Origin: Nibrella saemangeumensis
Lineage (GTDB): Bacteria; Bacteroidota; Bacteroidia; Cytophagales; Spirosomataceae
Direction of reading: 5' to 3'
Length of the DNA: 64,000 bases
NCBI RefSeq assembly: GCF_039541915.1
Contig: NZ_BAABHD010000028.1
Coordinates: forward strand, 73,830-137,829
Shown: one piece after another, positions 1 to 7,936 of the stretch
How the letters are laid out: every line of letters starts with the position of its first letter
Position numbering within the stretch: the first letter of the stretch is position 1
Notes under the pieces: model-generated
What the model saw: the letters and a program-made list of their open reading frames with translations, nothing else
Database searches by the model: none
Told to the model about the DNA's origin: nothing
Position numbers and translations under genes: made by a program

Positions 1-698
1 AGCGACTCGAACTCTTCCGGCGCGAGTTTCTGGCCGATGTATCACACGAATTAAAAACCCCCATCTTTGCCGCTCAGGGCTTTATTCATACGCTTATCGA
101 TGGAGCCATTGACGATGAAAACGTCCGGGATAAATTTCTGGCCAAAGCTGCTAAAAGCCTCGACGGCCTGGATGCGCTGGTAAAAGACCTAGTCGCTTTG
201 TCGCAGCTCGAAACCGGCGAACTCAAGATGCATTTTGAGCGGGTCGACCTGCACCAGGTTATAGCGGAAGCCTTAGAGCAACTGGAAAAAAAAGCGCAGA
301 CAAAAGGCACCACCCTCCGCATTAAAACCGACCGGCCTGGCTCTTACTGGGTCAAAGCTGACCCGCAGCGTATTCATCAGGTCATGATTAACCTGCTGGA
401 AAATGCCATCAAATACGGCAACGACAATGGCAAAGTGCTGGTGACGCTGGAGGAAGATAAAAAACAGGTCTTGGTATCCGTTAAAGACGATGGTCCCGGT
501 ATTCCTCCCGAGCACCTCAGCCGCATTTTCGAGCGCTTCTACCGCGTCGACAAAAGCCGCTCCAAAGAGCGGGGCGGCACCGGTCTTGGCCTCGCCATCG
601 TTAAGCACATCCTGAATGCCCATCGCTCTAAAGTCTCTGTCATGAGCAAAGTAGACAGAGGAACTACGTTCTCGTTCAAACTGGAGAAGGTAGAGTAA
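1..698 (+). CDS. Sensor histidine kinase, C-terminal part (5' end outside the window)
   Basis: The reading frame is open from base 3 with no start codon needed, so the gene begins before the window. The dimerisation/phosphoacceptor H-box reads VSHELKTP, with the phospho-accepting His at 45-47. It is followed by a HATPase_c domain: N-box NLLENAIKYG, G1 box DDGPGIP, F-box FERFYRVDK and G2 box GGTGLGLAIVKHI. The order and the FYRVDKSRS wording fit PhoR-like orthodox kinases, which autophosphorylate and pass the phosphate to a response regulator. Its sensor part and any partner gene are not visible, so the stimulus is unknown. The family call is firm; PhoR itself is only a possibility. Confidence 0.93.
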   Translation, partial: RLELFRREFLADVSHELKTPIFAAQGFIHTLIDGAIDDENVRDKFLAKAAKSLDGLDALVKDLVALSQLETGELKMHFERVDLHQVIAEALEQLEKKAQTKGTTLRIKTDRPGSYWVKADPQRIHQVMINLLENAIKYGNDNGKVLVTLEEDKKQVLVSVKDDGPGIPPEHLSRIFERFYRVDKSRSKERGGTGLGLAIVKHILNAHRSKVSVMSKVDRGTTFSFKLEKVE

Positions 699-755
699 TG
701 TAGGTGCCTGCCGCCGGCCGGTACAGTCCGGGCGGTGACACTCGCATACTTTTCG

Positions 756-763
756 TAAATTTG
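756..763 (+). promoter_or_regulatory. -7 promoter box of the first pseudouridine synthase gene
   Basis: TAAATTTG matches the Bacteroidota -7 consensus TAnnTTTG exactly and ends only 4 nt before the ATG at 768. If used, the transcript would be leaderless or nearly so. A good -33 TTG at the usual distance is not obvious. Confidence 0.55.
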
Positions 764-767
764 CTCC

Positions 768-1490
768 ATGAAAATTGCTTTTGAAGATCTCATCGTTTTT
801 GAAAACGACGATTATATACTCATCAACAAGCCCCCGCATGTAGCCTCGCTCGACGAACGCACCGCCGACCGGTCGAACAGCATTCTGCGGCTGGCGAAGG
901 AATACCACTCCGACGCCCAGCTGGGCCACCGGCTGGACAAAGAGACTTCGGGTATTCTGGCAATAGCCAAACATCCGGAGGCATACCGGCACCTGGCTAT
1001 GCAGTTTGAGCACCGCGAAGTGGCCAAGCGTTACCATGCCGTCGTGAATGGCGTACATGATTTTGATATGATTTCGGTATATCTGCCCATTGCGCCGGTT
1101 AGAGACGGTACCGCCGTTCGGATTGACCGACAGAAAGGCAAGGAAGCCGAAACGATTTTTAACACCCTGCGGGCCTATCGGTCACATACTCTGGTGGAAT
1201 GCATGCCCATAACCGGACGGATGCACCAGATCCGGGTCCACCTGATGTGCCTCAAAGCACCCATTGTTAATGACCCAACCTACGGCGGAGACTCCATCTA
1301 CCTGTCCCAGATCAAGCGAAAGTTCAACCTCAAGCAGGGAACCGAAGAACTGCCGCTGATTCAGCGCGTAGCCCTGCACGCCCGTTCGCTAACCTTTACC
1401 CTGCTGAACGGAGAGGATGCTATGTTTGAAGCGCCTTACCCCAAAGACTTCGACGTACTGGTGAAGCAGTTAGAGAAGCATGCGCTTTAA
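768..1490 (+). CDS. RluA-family 23S rRNA pseudouridine synthase
   Basis: This 240-residue protein isomerises specific uridines in rRNA to pseudouridine. The catalytic motif is GHRLDKETSG with nucleophile Asp57, preceded by the family-typical N-terminal strand ending in LINKPPHVAS and followed by GRMHQIRVHL near residue 151. It lacks the N-terminal S4 RNA-binding domain of RluC/RluD, so it is a compact RluA-type enzyme and the target uridine cannot be inferred. It stands alone, 69 bp after the histidine kinase. A second, different RluA-type gene lies at 7133-7861. Family confident, specificity unknown. Confidence 0.93.
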   Translation: MKIAFEDLIVFENDDYILINKPPHVASLDERTADRSNSILRLAKEYHSDAQLGHRLDKETSGILAIAKHPEAYRHLAMQFEHREVAKRYHAVVNGVHDFDMISVYLPIAPVRDGTAVRIDRQKGKEAETIFNTLRAYRSHTLVECMPITGRMHQIRVHLMCLKAPIVNDPTYGGDSIYLSQIKRKFNLKQGTEELPLIQRVALHARSLTFTLLNGEDAMFEAPYPKDFDVLVKQLEKHAL

Positions 1491-1504
1491 TTTGTAGTTT
1501 GTAG
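1491..1504. repeat. Two-unit heptad repeat after the rluA-type gene
   Basis: The heptamer TTTGTAG occurs twice in tandem directly after the stop codon. It is the shortest example of the heptad-type intergenic repeats in this window and has no visible inverted partner. Confidence 0.5.
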
Positions 1505-1543
1505 GCCGAGGTTATATCATTGCACGCTTAAACGTAAAACCCC

Positions 1544-1846
1544 ATGTTCGTCCATACCGTTTTCTTTTGGCTCAAGCACCCAGAAAAGCAAGCCGACCGT
1601 GATGCGCTCCGCGCAGGCATTGAAACCCTGCGGGACATTGAACATATGGATGCCGCTTACATCGGTGTCCCTGCCGATACGCGCCGGCCGGTGATTGACC
1701 ATAGCTACGACTTTTCTATCACCTTTGTCTTTGCTGACCAACACGCCCACGACGCGTATCAGGAACACCCCATGCATCTGAAGTTCGTCGAGAACTGCGC
1801 CCATCTGTGGGAGCGGGTACGGGTGTATGACGCCGTGGGTCATTAG
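1544..1846 (+). CDS. Dabb (stress-responsive A/B barrel) domain protein
   Basis: A 100-residue protein that is one dimeric alpha/beta-barrel domain from end to end. It opens with FVHTVFFWLK and ends with a VRVYDAVGH strand; the middle AYQEHPMHLKFVE (residues about 67-79) is the typical Dabb helix with its conserved His-Pro-x-His. The fold is shared with plant stress proteins and some polyketide cyclases, but the bacterial members mostly have no assigned reaction. It is a single-gene unit, and its stop codon is the first base of a heptad-repeat hairpin. Confidence 0.88.
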   Translation: MFVHTVFFWLKHPEKQADRDALRAGIETLRDIEHMDAAYIGVPADTRRPVIDHSYDFSITFVFADQHAHDAYQEHPMHLKFVENCAHLWERVRVYDAVGH

Positions 1847-1930
1847 TAGGCAGTAGTGGCGGGCGGTGTGGCCGCTCCTCTTATGGCTACTGCGAACTGC
1901 CTACTGCCTACTGAAGACTGCCTGCTCATT
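1845..1930. repeat. Heptad-repeat hairpin, CTACTGC type
   Basis: A perfect 12-bp inverted repeat (AGTAGGCAGTAG at 1845-1856, complement at 1901-1912) flanks about 44 bases. The right arm runs as degenerate 7-mers: CTACTGC, GAACTGC, CTACTGC, CTACTGA, AGACTGC. It starts inside the stop codon of the Dabb gene. Confidence 0.7.
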
Positions 1931-1988
1931 TTCATTTCCCGTTCGGCAGAATGTTGCTCTATTGCTGCCGAGTAGAGTTGTTTTACAC

Positions 1989-1996
1989 TACATTTG
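1989..1996 (+). promoter_or_regulatory. -7 promoter box upstream of the TPR/DUF4292/EnvC operon
   Basis: TACATTTG is an exact TAnnTTTG match about 125 bp before the start of the TPR gene, leaving a leader of roughly 120 nt. No TTG sits at the 20-nt spacing seen for the rRNA and tRNA promoters here, so the assignment is tentative. Confidence 0.4.
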
Positions 1997-2120
1997 TATA
2001 GAGTAAAACCGATAGTAAGCAGCCTTACTGCAATAGAGCTATCAGTCAGAGCGTTTCACACATGACGCACTGGCAAACCGGTAGCGCATTTTAGTTATCA
2101 CAGGAAATAGAGCAGGGGAT

Positions 2121-3878
2121 ATGGAGTGCCTCATTACACATACATGGCGAAAATGGGTATTAGCCGGCGTGGGCTGTCTGGCGGTGCTGACGACCGTTCC
2201 CGTACAGGCCCAACGCAAAGCCAAACCGAAAGAAGAACAGGCTGGGATCGGCGGTACTCTTAACCAGGGTATCGATGAATCGTTGTTCACCGAAGGCATG
2301 AAATACATCATGACCGACGAGCCGACGAAAGCAATCGCACAATTTGAGAAGTTACTCCAGAAAAGTCCGAACAATGCTGCGGCTCAGTATGCGGTTGCCT
2401 CGGCCTTCCTCAAAAGTGGTAAAATTACGGAGGCACTTCCCTACTCCCAGAAGGCTTATCAACTGGACAATGCCAATAAATATTATGCGCTGCAACTCGC
2501 TGAAATCTATGTAAAGCAGAAACGCTACGGCGAGGCCGAAACCCTGTACGAAGCGGTGCTTCAGAAAAGCTCTGATAATATTGAATATGGCGTTGAACTC
2601 GCAGCCATTTACCTGTTCGATGATAAGCCCGATAAGGCACTGGAAACCTACGATAAGGTGGAGAAGGTGCTTGGCCCTAACGAAGAGATTATCCGCCAGA
2701 AACAACGCATTTATTTAAAGCAGAACAAAGTAGATAAAGCGGTTGAGGAAGCAGAGAAATTGGCGGCTGCCGAGCCCGGCGAACCCGACTACCTCATTGA
2801 GGGAGCAGAGCTGCTGATCGCCAACGACCGCCACCAGCAGGCGCTTAGCTGGCTGGAAAAAGCGTTGAAGATCAATCCGGATCTGCCGCAGGCGCACGTA
2901 CTTCTGGCAGACGTTTACCGTAAGCAGGGTAATACAGACAAATACCGTCAGGAGATTAAATACCTCTTTTCCAATCCAAACCTGGAGGCAAATATCAAGG
3001 CGCGTATTCTGTCGAGCTATATGGGTATGGCCGGAGAAAACCAGACGGCTAAAGATGACGCCATAAAAATGGCGCAGGATCTTGTTAAGACCAATCCGAA
3101 AGATGCCAGCTCGCAGTTAATGATGGCCGAACTTCTGATGCAGACAGGCAAAAAAGCCGAAGCTCGCGATGCATTCGTAAGAGCTGCCCGCGTTGATGCG
3201 TCAGTGTTTGAAGTCTGGGGAGCCATTATTCAGTTAGACAGTGACTTGAATCAGGTAGACAGCCTGCTGGTCCATTCGGAACAGGCCCTGGAGGTATTTC
3301 CTACACAAGGGCAACTCTGGCTCGCCAATGGATCGGCTAATTTATTCAAGCGGCAGTACCAGAAAGCCATTGATGCCCTGGAAGAAAGCCGTCGGTTACT
3401 GGTTACCGACGCGGCCCTGAGCCGAAACATCAATGCCCAACTGGGTGATGCTTATAACGGCCTTGGTGACCACGCTAAATCGGATGAAGCGTACGAACTG
3501 GTGCTCAAGGCAGACCCCAATAACGACCACGTTCTTAACAACTACAGCTATTTTCTGTCTTTGCGAAAAGAGAAACTGCCCCAGGCCCTCCAAATGTCTC
3601 AGAAACTGGTCGAGCGGAACCCCAAGAACGCTACCTTCTTAGACACCCACGCCTGGGTGCTGTATGTGATGAAGGATTACGGCAAAGCCCGCCAATATCT
3701 GGAAAGAGCCATTCAGGCTGACCCGAACAACGTAAGCGGTACCATCATGGAGCATTATGGCGATGTGCTGTACCAGTTAGGAGAGAAAGACAAAGCAGTT
3801 GAACAATGGAAAAAGGCAAAGTCTAAAGGGGAAACCAGCGAACAATTAGATAAGAAAATTGCCACCGGAAAAATATGA
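2121..3878 (+). CDS. Exported tetratricopeptide-repeat protein
   Basis: The 585-residue product starts with a signal peptide (hydrophobic stretch LAGVGCLAVLTTVPVQAQ, cleavage near residue 30) and is then almost entirely TPR helices, about a dozen repeats from residue 55 to 575. Clear units include PTKAIAQFEKLLQKSPNNAAAQ and PQALQMSQKLVERNP. TPR arrays are protein-binding scaffolds; no catalytic domain is visible. It overlaps the DUF4292 gene by 4 bp (ATGA) and is followed by the EnvC-like gene, a gene order I recall as common in Bacteroidota. Likely role: periplasmic or outer-membrane assembly scaffold, inferred from context only. Confidence 0.88.
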   Translation: MECLITHTWRKWVLAGVGCLAVLTTVPVQAQRKAKPKEEQAGIGGTLNQGIDESLFTEGMKYIMTDEPTKAIAQFEKLLQKSPNNAAAQYAVASAFLKSGKITEALPYSQKAYQLDNANKYYALQLAEIYVKQKRYGEAETLYEAVLQKSSDNIEYGVELAAIYLFDDKPDKALETYDKVEKVLGPNEEIIRQKQRIYLKQNKVDKAVEEAEKLAAAEPGEPDYLIEGAELLIANDRHQQALSWLEKALKINPDLPQAHVLLADVYRKQGNTDKYRQEIKYLFSNPNLEANIKARILSSYMGMAGENQTAKDDAIKMAQDLVKTNPKDASSQLMMAELLMQTGKKAEARDAFVRAARVDASVFEVWGAIIQLDSDLNQVDSLLVHSEQALEVFPTQGQLWLANGSANLFKRQYQKAIDALEESRRLLVTDAALSRNINAQLGDAYNGLGDHAKSDEAYELVLKADPNNDHVLNNYSYFLSLRKEKLPQALQMSQKLVERNPKNATFLDTHAWVLYVMKDYGKARQYLERAIQADPNNVSGTIMEHYGDVLYQLGEKDKAVEQWKKAKSKGETSEQLDKKIATGKI

Positions 3879-4729
3879 CAAAACACCTGCTCCGGCTGTT
3901 TGTGTTGATCTTGTTGCTGAATTCGGAAGCCTGCCGCCGTCGGCATCTCGCTAAAACCGCTTCGACCAGTGTACCAACGGATACCACAGTCATTAGCCGG
4001 AAGCCGGCAGACACCACCGCTCCCAGTCAGGCTGCCATGCCCCGGCCCGGAATTGAAGAAGCTAGGTCTAATGTAGCCGAGATCGACTTTACCTACCTGA
4101 CCGCTAAATCGAAAGTATCGTTCAAAAGCAAAGAACAGGACATCAACAATGCCAATGTGAACCTGCGCGTCAAAAAAGACAGCGTTATCTGGTTTTCGGT
4201 TACCGGCCTGGGCATTGAAGTGGCCCGTGGGCTCGTAACCCGCGATACCATCACTATTCAGGACAAAGTACACCGGGAATATGTCAAATACGATTTCCCT
4301 ACCCTGAGCAAGCGGTTTAACTTTAATCTGGATTTCGACCTGTTGCAGGCATTGATTGTGGGTAACCTGCCGCTGCCTAAGCGACCGGCGCAAAAAATTA
4401 AAAACGAGCGTGACTATCTGCTGCTCCGCCAGAGCGAAGGAAAAGTAATGGTCGAAAATTACATTGGTGAACAGGACCGCAAGCTGAAAAAGCTGATGAT
4501 GGTTGAGCAGCCAACAAAAAATACCCTGCGGCTGGACTACGAAGATTTTACAGCCCTCAACAATTTTCTATTTCCCTATACCAGCCTGCTGACGGTCGAT
4601 TATAAATCAGGCAGTGATGGTCAGTTTTATCAGACGCTGCTCCGGATTCAGCACAATAAAGTTGAGTTAGTAGATAAGAGTCCAGGGTTTCCGTTCACCA
4701 TTCCGCCACGTTACGAACGGAGGCAGTAG
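3875..4729 (+). CDS. DUF4292 family lipoprotein
   Basis: A 284-residue envelope protein of the Bacteroidota family DUF4292. The N-terminus is a short signal peptide with a Cys at residue 20 (LLLNSEAC), a loose fit to a lipobox. The rest is predicted beta-rich: repeated strand pairs such as FTYLTAKSKVSFKSKEQD and DSVIWFSVTGLGIEVARGL, then a DYLLLRQSEGK segment. The family has no established biochemical role; the one-sided beta-sheet pattern is reminiscent of lipoprotein carriers of the LolA/LolB kind, which is only an inference. Translational coupling to the TPR gene through ATGA supports a joint function with it and the EnvC-like protein. Confidence 0.85.
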   Translation: MTKHLLRLFVLILLLNSEACRRRHLAKTASTSVPTDTTVISRKPADTTAPSQAAMPRPGIEEARSNVAEIDFTYLTAKSKVSFKSKEQDINNANVNLRVKKDSVIWFSVTGLGIEVARGLVTRDTITIQDKVHREYVKYDFPTLSKRFNFNLDFDLLQALIVGNLPLPKRPAQKIKNERDYLLLRQSEGKVMVENYIGEQDRKLKKLMMVEQPTKNTLRLDYEDFTALNNFLFPYTSLLTVDYKSGSDGQFYQTLLRIQHNKVELVDKSPGFPFTIPPRYERRQ

Positions 4730-4755
4730 GCAGGGAGCCGCTTGTTACAGTAATT

Positions 4756-6192
4756 ATGCAACTACGTGTGTTTCGTTCGTACCGGCAGCTCTGCTGCTGG
4801 CTTTTTGTCTTAGGATGTTTGCTTTCGCTCCGGTTGGCTGCGCAGCCGCGTAACCGGCAGGCGCTCGAAAAAGAAAAAAAGCAAAACCTGGAGAAGATGT
4901 CGCAGATCCGAAACATATTGAAGCAGACCTCTTCGCAGAAAAATGTAAGTTTAGGTCAGCTAAAAGCGCTGAACCAGCAAATCAAAACGCAGTCGAGCCA
5001 GATCGGCCTGCTCTCCGAAGACCTGAAACTGATCGAATCAGAAATGGCTGACCTGCGCCGGACCAGCCAATCCCTGGACAAAGACCTCGACAAGCTAAAG
5101 AAAGAGTATGCGGCTATGATCTATGCCGCCGACAAGCGTCGGCAGCAGGTCAACCCACTGGGCTTTCTGTTTTCCGCCGATAACTACAATCAACTGGTTG
5201 CCCGCTACCGCTACCTGAGACAATACTCCGACGCCCGCCAGAGCCAGGTTCGGCAAATTCAGGGCGTGCAACGCCAGCTTGAAGACAAACGGCTGGCAAC
5301 CGAGCGGAAACGTCGGCAGCAGAATAGCACGCTGCTTGTTAAACTCGACGAATCCAAGAAGCTGGAAACGCTGAAAGAGGAGCAGAATAAGGTAGTCGAT
5401 GAATTAGGCAAGAAAGAAGCCCTGCTGCGGACCGAGCTGGTAGAGAGCCGCCGGGCGGTAAGTCGTCTTGAAACCATCATTCGGCGCGTGATTGAGCGGG
5501 AGGCCAGGGAGCGGGCGGAACGCGAGCGACTGGAACGTGAACGCCTGGCCCGACTGGAGGCCGCCCGGAAGGCAGCCGAGAAAAAACGGGCCGAAGAAGC
5601 AGCCGCGGCCGCAGCGGCCACCAATTCAGGGGCAGCCTCTGCCGGTGTCGACGAAAAAACCACGCCAGCTCCTCCGGCACCTACGCCATCGGCCGAAGCA
5701 CCTGCCGTTGCGGAAGCGACCACCAGACCGGCTGAGCGTACAAACGCTAATAACCTGAATGAGGCCGAAGTGGCCCTGGCATCGTCCTTTACGGCATCGA
5801 AGAACCGGCTCCCCTGGCCGGTGCAGCATGGCTTTGTCTCCGACCGCTTTGGCCGGAAGGAACACCCGGTGCTTAAAGGAGTTATTGTCGAAAACCTGGG
5901 AATCGACATCCAGACAAACGCCGGAGAGCCCGTCCGGGCCGTCTACGAGGGTATTGTTCGTGATGTAACGTATATGCCCGGCATGAATACCGTTGTTGCC
6001 ATTCAGCATGGCGACTATATGACGGTTTATGCTAAATTGCGCAGCTCAATTGTAAAGGTTGGCCAGCGAGTAAAAGCCCGCGATAATATCGGCTTTGTTT
6101 CGACGGATAAAGACGGCGTTTCTGAAGTCCAGTTTCAGATCTGGAAAAACTACAGCCGCCTGAACCCCGAGTCCTGGCTGGTACCACGATAA
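4756..6192 (+). CDS. EnvC-like murein hydrolase activator (degenerate M23 domain)
   Basis: The 478-residue protein has a signal peptide, a long coiled coil (residues about 35-270, rich in Gln, Lys, Glu and Arg), a low-complexity Ala/Pro linker (about 271-330) and a C-terminal LytM/M23 domain (about 350-478). The zinc-ligand positions of active M23 enzymes are not conserved: GIDI is preceded by ENL rather than a His, YAKL replaces YaHL, and EVQFQIW replaces the HxH strand. This matches EnvC-type proteins, which activate cell-wall amidases during division rather than cutting murein. It lies 26 bp after the DUF4292 gene in the same operon. Confidence 0.9.
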   Translation: MQLRVFRSYRQLCCWLFVLGCLLSLRLAAQPRNRQALEKEKKQNLEKMSQIRNILKQTSSQKNVSLGQLKALNQQIKTQSSQIGLLSEDLKLIESEMADLRRTSQSLDKDLDKLKKEYAAMIYAADKRRQQVNPLGFLFSADNYNQLVARYRYLRQYSDARQSQVRQIQGVQRQLEDKRLATERKRRQQNSTLLVKLDESKKLETLKEEQNKVVDELGKKEALLRTELVESRRAVSRLETIIRRVIEREARERAERERLERERLARLEAARKAAEKKRAEEAAAAAAATNSGAASAGVDEKTTPAPPAPTPSAEAPAVAEATTRPAERTNANNLNEAEVALASSFTASKNRLPWPVQHGFVSDRFGRKEHPVLKGVIVENLGIDIQTNAGEPVRAVYEGIVRDVTYMPGMNTVVAIQHGDYMTVYAKLRSSIVKVGQRVKARDNIGFVSTDKDGVSEVQFQIWKNYSRLNPESWLVPR

Positions 6193-6218
6193 ATGTTGTT
6201 TCGGCGGGGCCGTCCGGC

Positions 6219-6290
6219 GGTTTCAGGTTCAACGTTTCAAGTTGCTCCGCTAATGATACGATTTGAAACGTTGAACCTGGAACTTGAAAC
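6219..6290. repeat. Heptad-repeat hairpin, GTTCAAC type, in the panB leader
   Basis: AGGTTCAACGTTTCAA at 6225-6240 is perfectly complementary to 6263-6278, a 16-bp stem with a 22-nt loop. Both arms run in degenerate 7-mers (GTTTCAG, GTTCAAC, GTTTCAA; then TTGAAAC, GTTGAAC, CTGGAAC, TTGAAAC). It ends 11 nt before the panB ATG and has no U-tract. Confidence 0.75.
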
Positions 6291-6301
6291 AGCAAACTCC
6301 C

Positions 6302-7120
6302 ATGTCCGTTCACAATCCCGACATCAAGCGCGTTACGACGCACGTTATCCAGGAGCTTAAAAATAAAGGCGAGAAGATCTCGGCTCTGACGGCTTACGAT
6401 TATTCGATGGCGCGGGTAGTTGATGCTGCCGGCGTCGAACTGATCCTCGTTGGCGACTCAGCTTCCAACGTTATGGCTGGGCACGAAACGACACTGCCCA
6501 TTACCCTTGACCAGATGATTTACCATGCCGGAGCGGTAGTCCGGGCGGTAAAGCGGGCCTTGGTGGTAGTGGACCTTCCCTTTGGCTCCTACCAGGGCAA
6601 TTCGTCAGAAGCATTACGATCGGCAATCCGGATTATGAAAGAATCTGGTGCCCATGCCGTGAAGCTGGAAGGCGGCCTGGAAGTCAGAGAATCGATTGTT
6701 CGTATTCTGAGCGCCGGCGTTCCGGTGATGGGTCACCTGGGTCTTACACCTCAGTCGATTTACAAGTTTGGCACCTACGCGGTACGGGCTAAAGAGGATA
6801 CCGAAGCCCAAAAGCTGATGACCGACGCTCAGATGCTCCAGGACATCGGCTGTTTTAGTGTGGTATTGGAGAAAATTCCGGCCGCGCTGACTAAACAGGT
6901 ATCAGAAATGCTGACAATTCCCACCATTGGGATCGGAGCGGGACCCCACGCCGATGGCCAGATTCTGGTGATCCACGACCTGTTGGGTATCAACAAAGAA
7001 TTTAAGCCGCGCTTTCTGCGCCGGTACGCCGATCTTCATTCGGTCATGACTGATGCCATTTCGCACTATGTAGATGATGTAAAATCGCGGGAGTTTCCGA
7101 ACGAACAGGAAGCGTATTAG
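6302..7120 (+). CDS. panB: 3-methyl-2-oxobutanoate hydroxymethyltransferase
   Basis: PanB transfers a hydroxymethyl group from 5,10-methylenetetrahydrofolate to alpha-ketoisovalerate, the first committed step of pantothenate and coenzyme A synthesis in the cytoplasm. The 272-residue length is normal. Family motifs are visible: LTAYDYSMA (residue about 33), VGDSASNVMAGHETTLP (Mg-binding Asp), LPFGSYQ, AVKLEGG, PVMGHLGLTPQS and GIGAGPHADGQILV. The ATG at 6302 is chosen over an upstream in-frame TTG at 6284 because the latter adds only five atypical residues. It is followed after 12 bp by a pseudouridine synthase gene, probably co-transcribed. Confidence 0.97.
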   Translation: MSVHNPDIKRVTTHVIQELKNKGEKISALTAYDYSMARVVDAAGVELILVGDSASNVMAGHETTLPITLDQMIYHAGAVVRAVKRALVVVDLPFGSYQGNSSEALRSAIRIMKESGAHAVKLEGGLEVRESIVRILSAGVPVMGHLGLTPQSIYKFGTYAVRAKEDTEAQKLMTDAQMLQDIGCFSVVLEKIPAALTKQVSEMLTIPTIGIGAGPHADGQILVIHDLLGINKEFKPRFLRRYADLHSVMTDAISHYVDDVKSREFPNEQEAY

Positions 7121-7132
7121 GTTGAAGATAGT

Positions 7133-7861
7133 ATGAAGACAAAAGGCTACCAGATCGTATACGAAGACAATCACCTGGTTATCGTGAACAAAGAACCGGG
7201 TGTGCTGGTACAGGGTGACCGGACCGGCGACGTAACGCTGCTGGACCTGGTAAAGGATTATGTAAAAGAGAAATACAATAAACCCGGTGAGGTATTCCTG
7301 GGCACGGTCCACCGGCTCGACCGGCCGGTAAGTGGCCTTGTGGTGTTTGCCCGGACCTCCAAAGCGCTGGAACGGATGAACGAAATCTTCCGTAAACGTC
7401 AGGTGCAGAAGACCTACTGGGCCGTGGTGCGCCGAAAACCACCCGAGGAGAAAGGAAAACTCATACACTGGCTGGTTAAAGACGAGGACCGAAATCAGGT
7501 GACGACTTACACCGACGAAGTGCCGGGGTCCCAGAAAGCAGAACTTACGTACCGGTTACTCGGGCAGATCAATGAACACTATTTACTGGAGGTAAACCCG
7601 ATAACCGGCCGGCCCCACCAGATTCGGGCGCAGTTGGCCAGTATGGGATGTCCAATACGGGGTGATATTAAATATGGCTATGATCGTCCAACCGCCGACA
7701 AGAAAATCTATCTGCATGCCCGTCGGTTGTATTTTATCCACCCGGTGAAGAAAGAACCGCTAATCTGCAAGGCCGGCCTGCCTAGTGATCCTTTCTGGGA
7801 AGAGTTTTTATCGCTGGACTCTGAAGATTTCAAAGATAAAAACCTTGATTTTATCTACTAA
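7133..7861 (+). CDS. RluA-family pseudouridine synthase
   Basis: A 242-residue enzyme with the catalytic motif TVHRLDRPVSG (Asp63), the N-terminal VNKEPGVLVQ strand and the GRPHQIRAQLASMGCPI motif near residue 160. There is no S4 domain. It differs clearly from the paralogue at 768-1490, so this is not a recent duplication. The 12-bp gap to panB suggests one transcript, although the functions are unrelated. Transcription probably stops at the 25-bp palindrome that follows. RNA target unknown. Confidence 0.93.
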   Translation: MKTKGYQIVYEDNHLVIVNKEPGVLVQGDRTGDVTLLDLVKDYVKEKYNKPGEVFLGTVHRLDRPVSGLVVFARTSKALERMNEIFRKRQVQKTYWAVVRRKPPEEKGKLIHWLVKDEDRNQVTTYTDEVPGSQKAELTYRLLGQINEHYLLEVNPITGRPHQIRAQLASMGCPIRGDIKYGYDRPTADKKIYLHARRLYFIHPVKKEPLICKAGLPSDPFWEEFLSLDSEDFKDKNLDFIY

Positions 7862-7884
7862 CAGAGGCAATTGGAAAGGAGACC

Positions 7885-7936
7885 GTAAATAACGGGAAAG
7901 CCTTACCTGTCCAGGTAAGGCTTTCCCGTTATTTAC
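7885..7936. terminator. Bidirectional terminator, 25-bp perfect hairpin
   Basis: Positions 7885-7909 and 7912-7936 are perfectly complementary, leaving a 2-nt centre. The stem includes a GC-rich core (CGGGAAAGCCTTACC) and AT ends. It lies between the pseudouridine synthase on + and the small membrane protein on -, whose stop codon lies inside the right arm. Confidence 0.85.

Noticed and set aside
273..1058. Long minus-strand open frame opposite the kinase and pseudouridine synthase genes
   Set aside because: It spans two well-recognised genes on the + strand and shows no family motif; it is a codon-usage shadow.
5259..5909. 216-residue minus-strand frame, Ser/Arg-rich
   Set aside because: It mirrors the Ala/Arg/Glu-rich coiled coil of the EnvC-like gene; the low-complexity product is an artefact.
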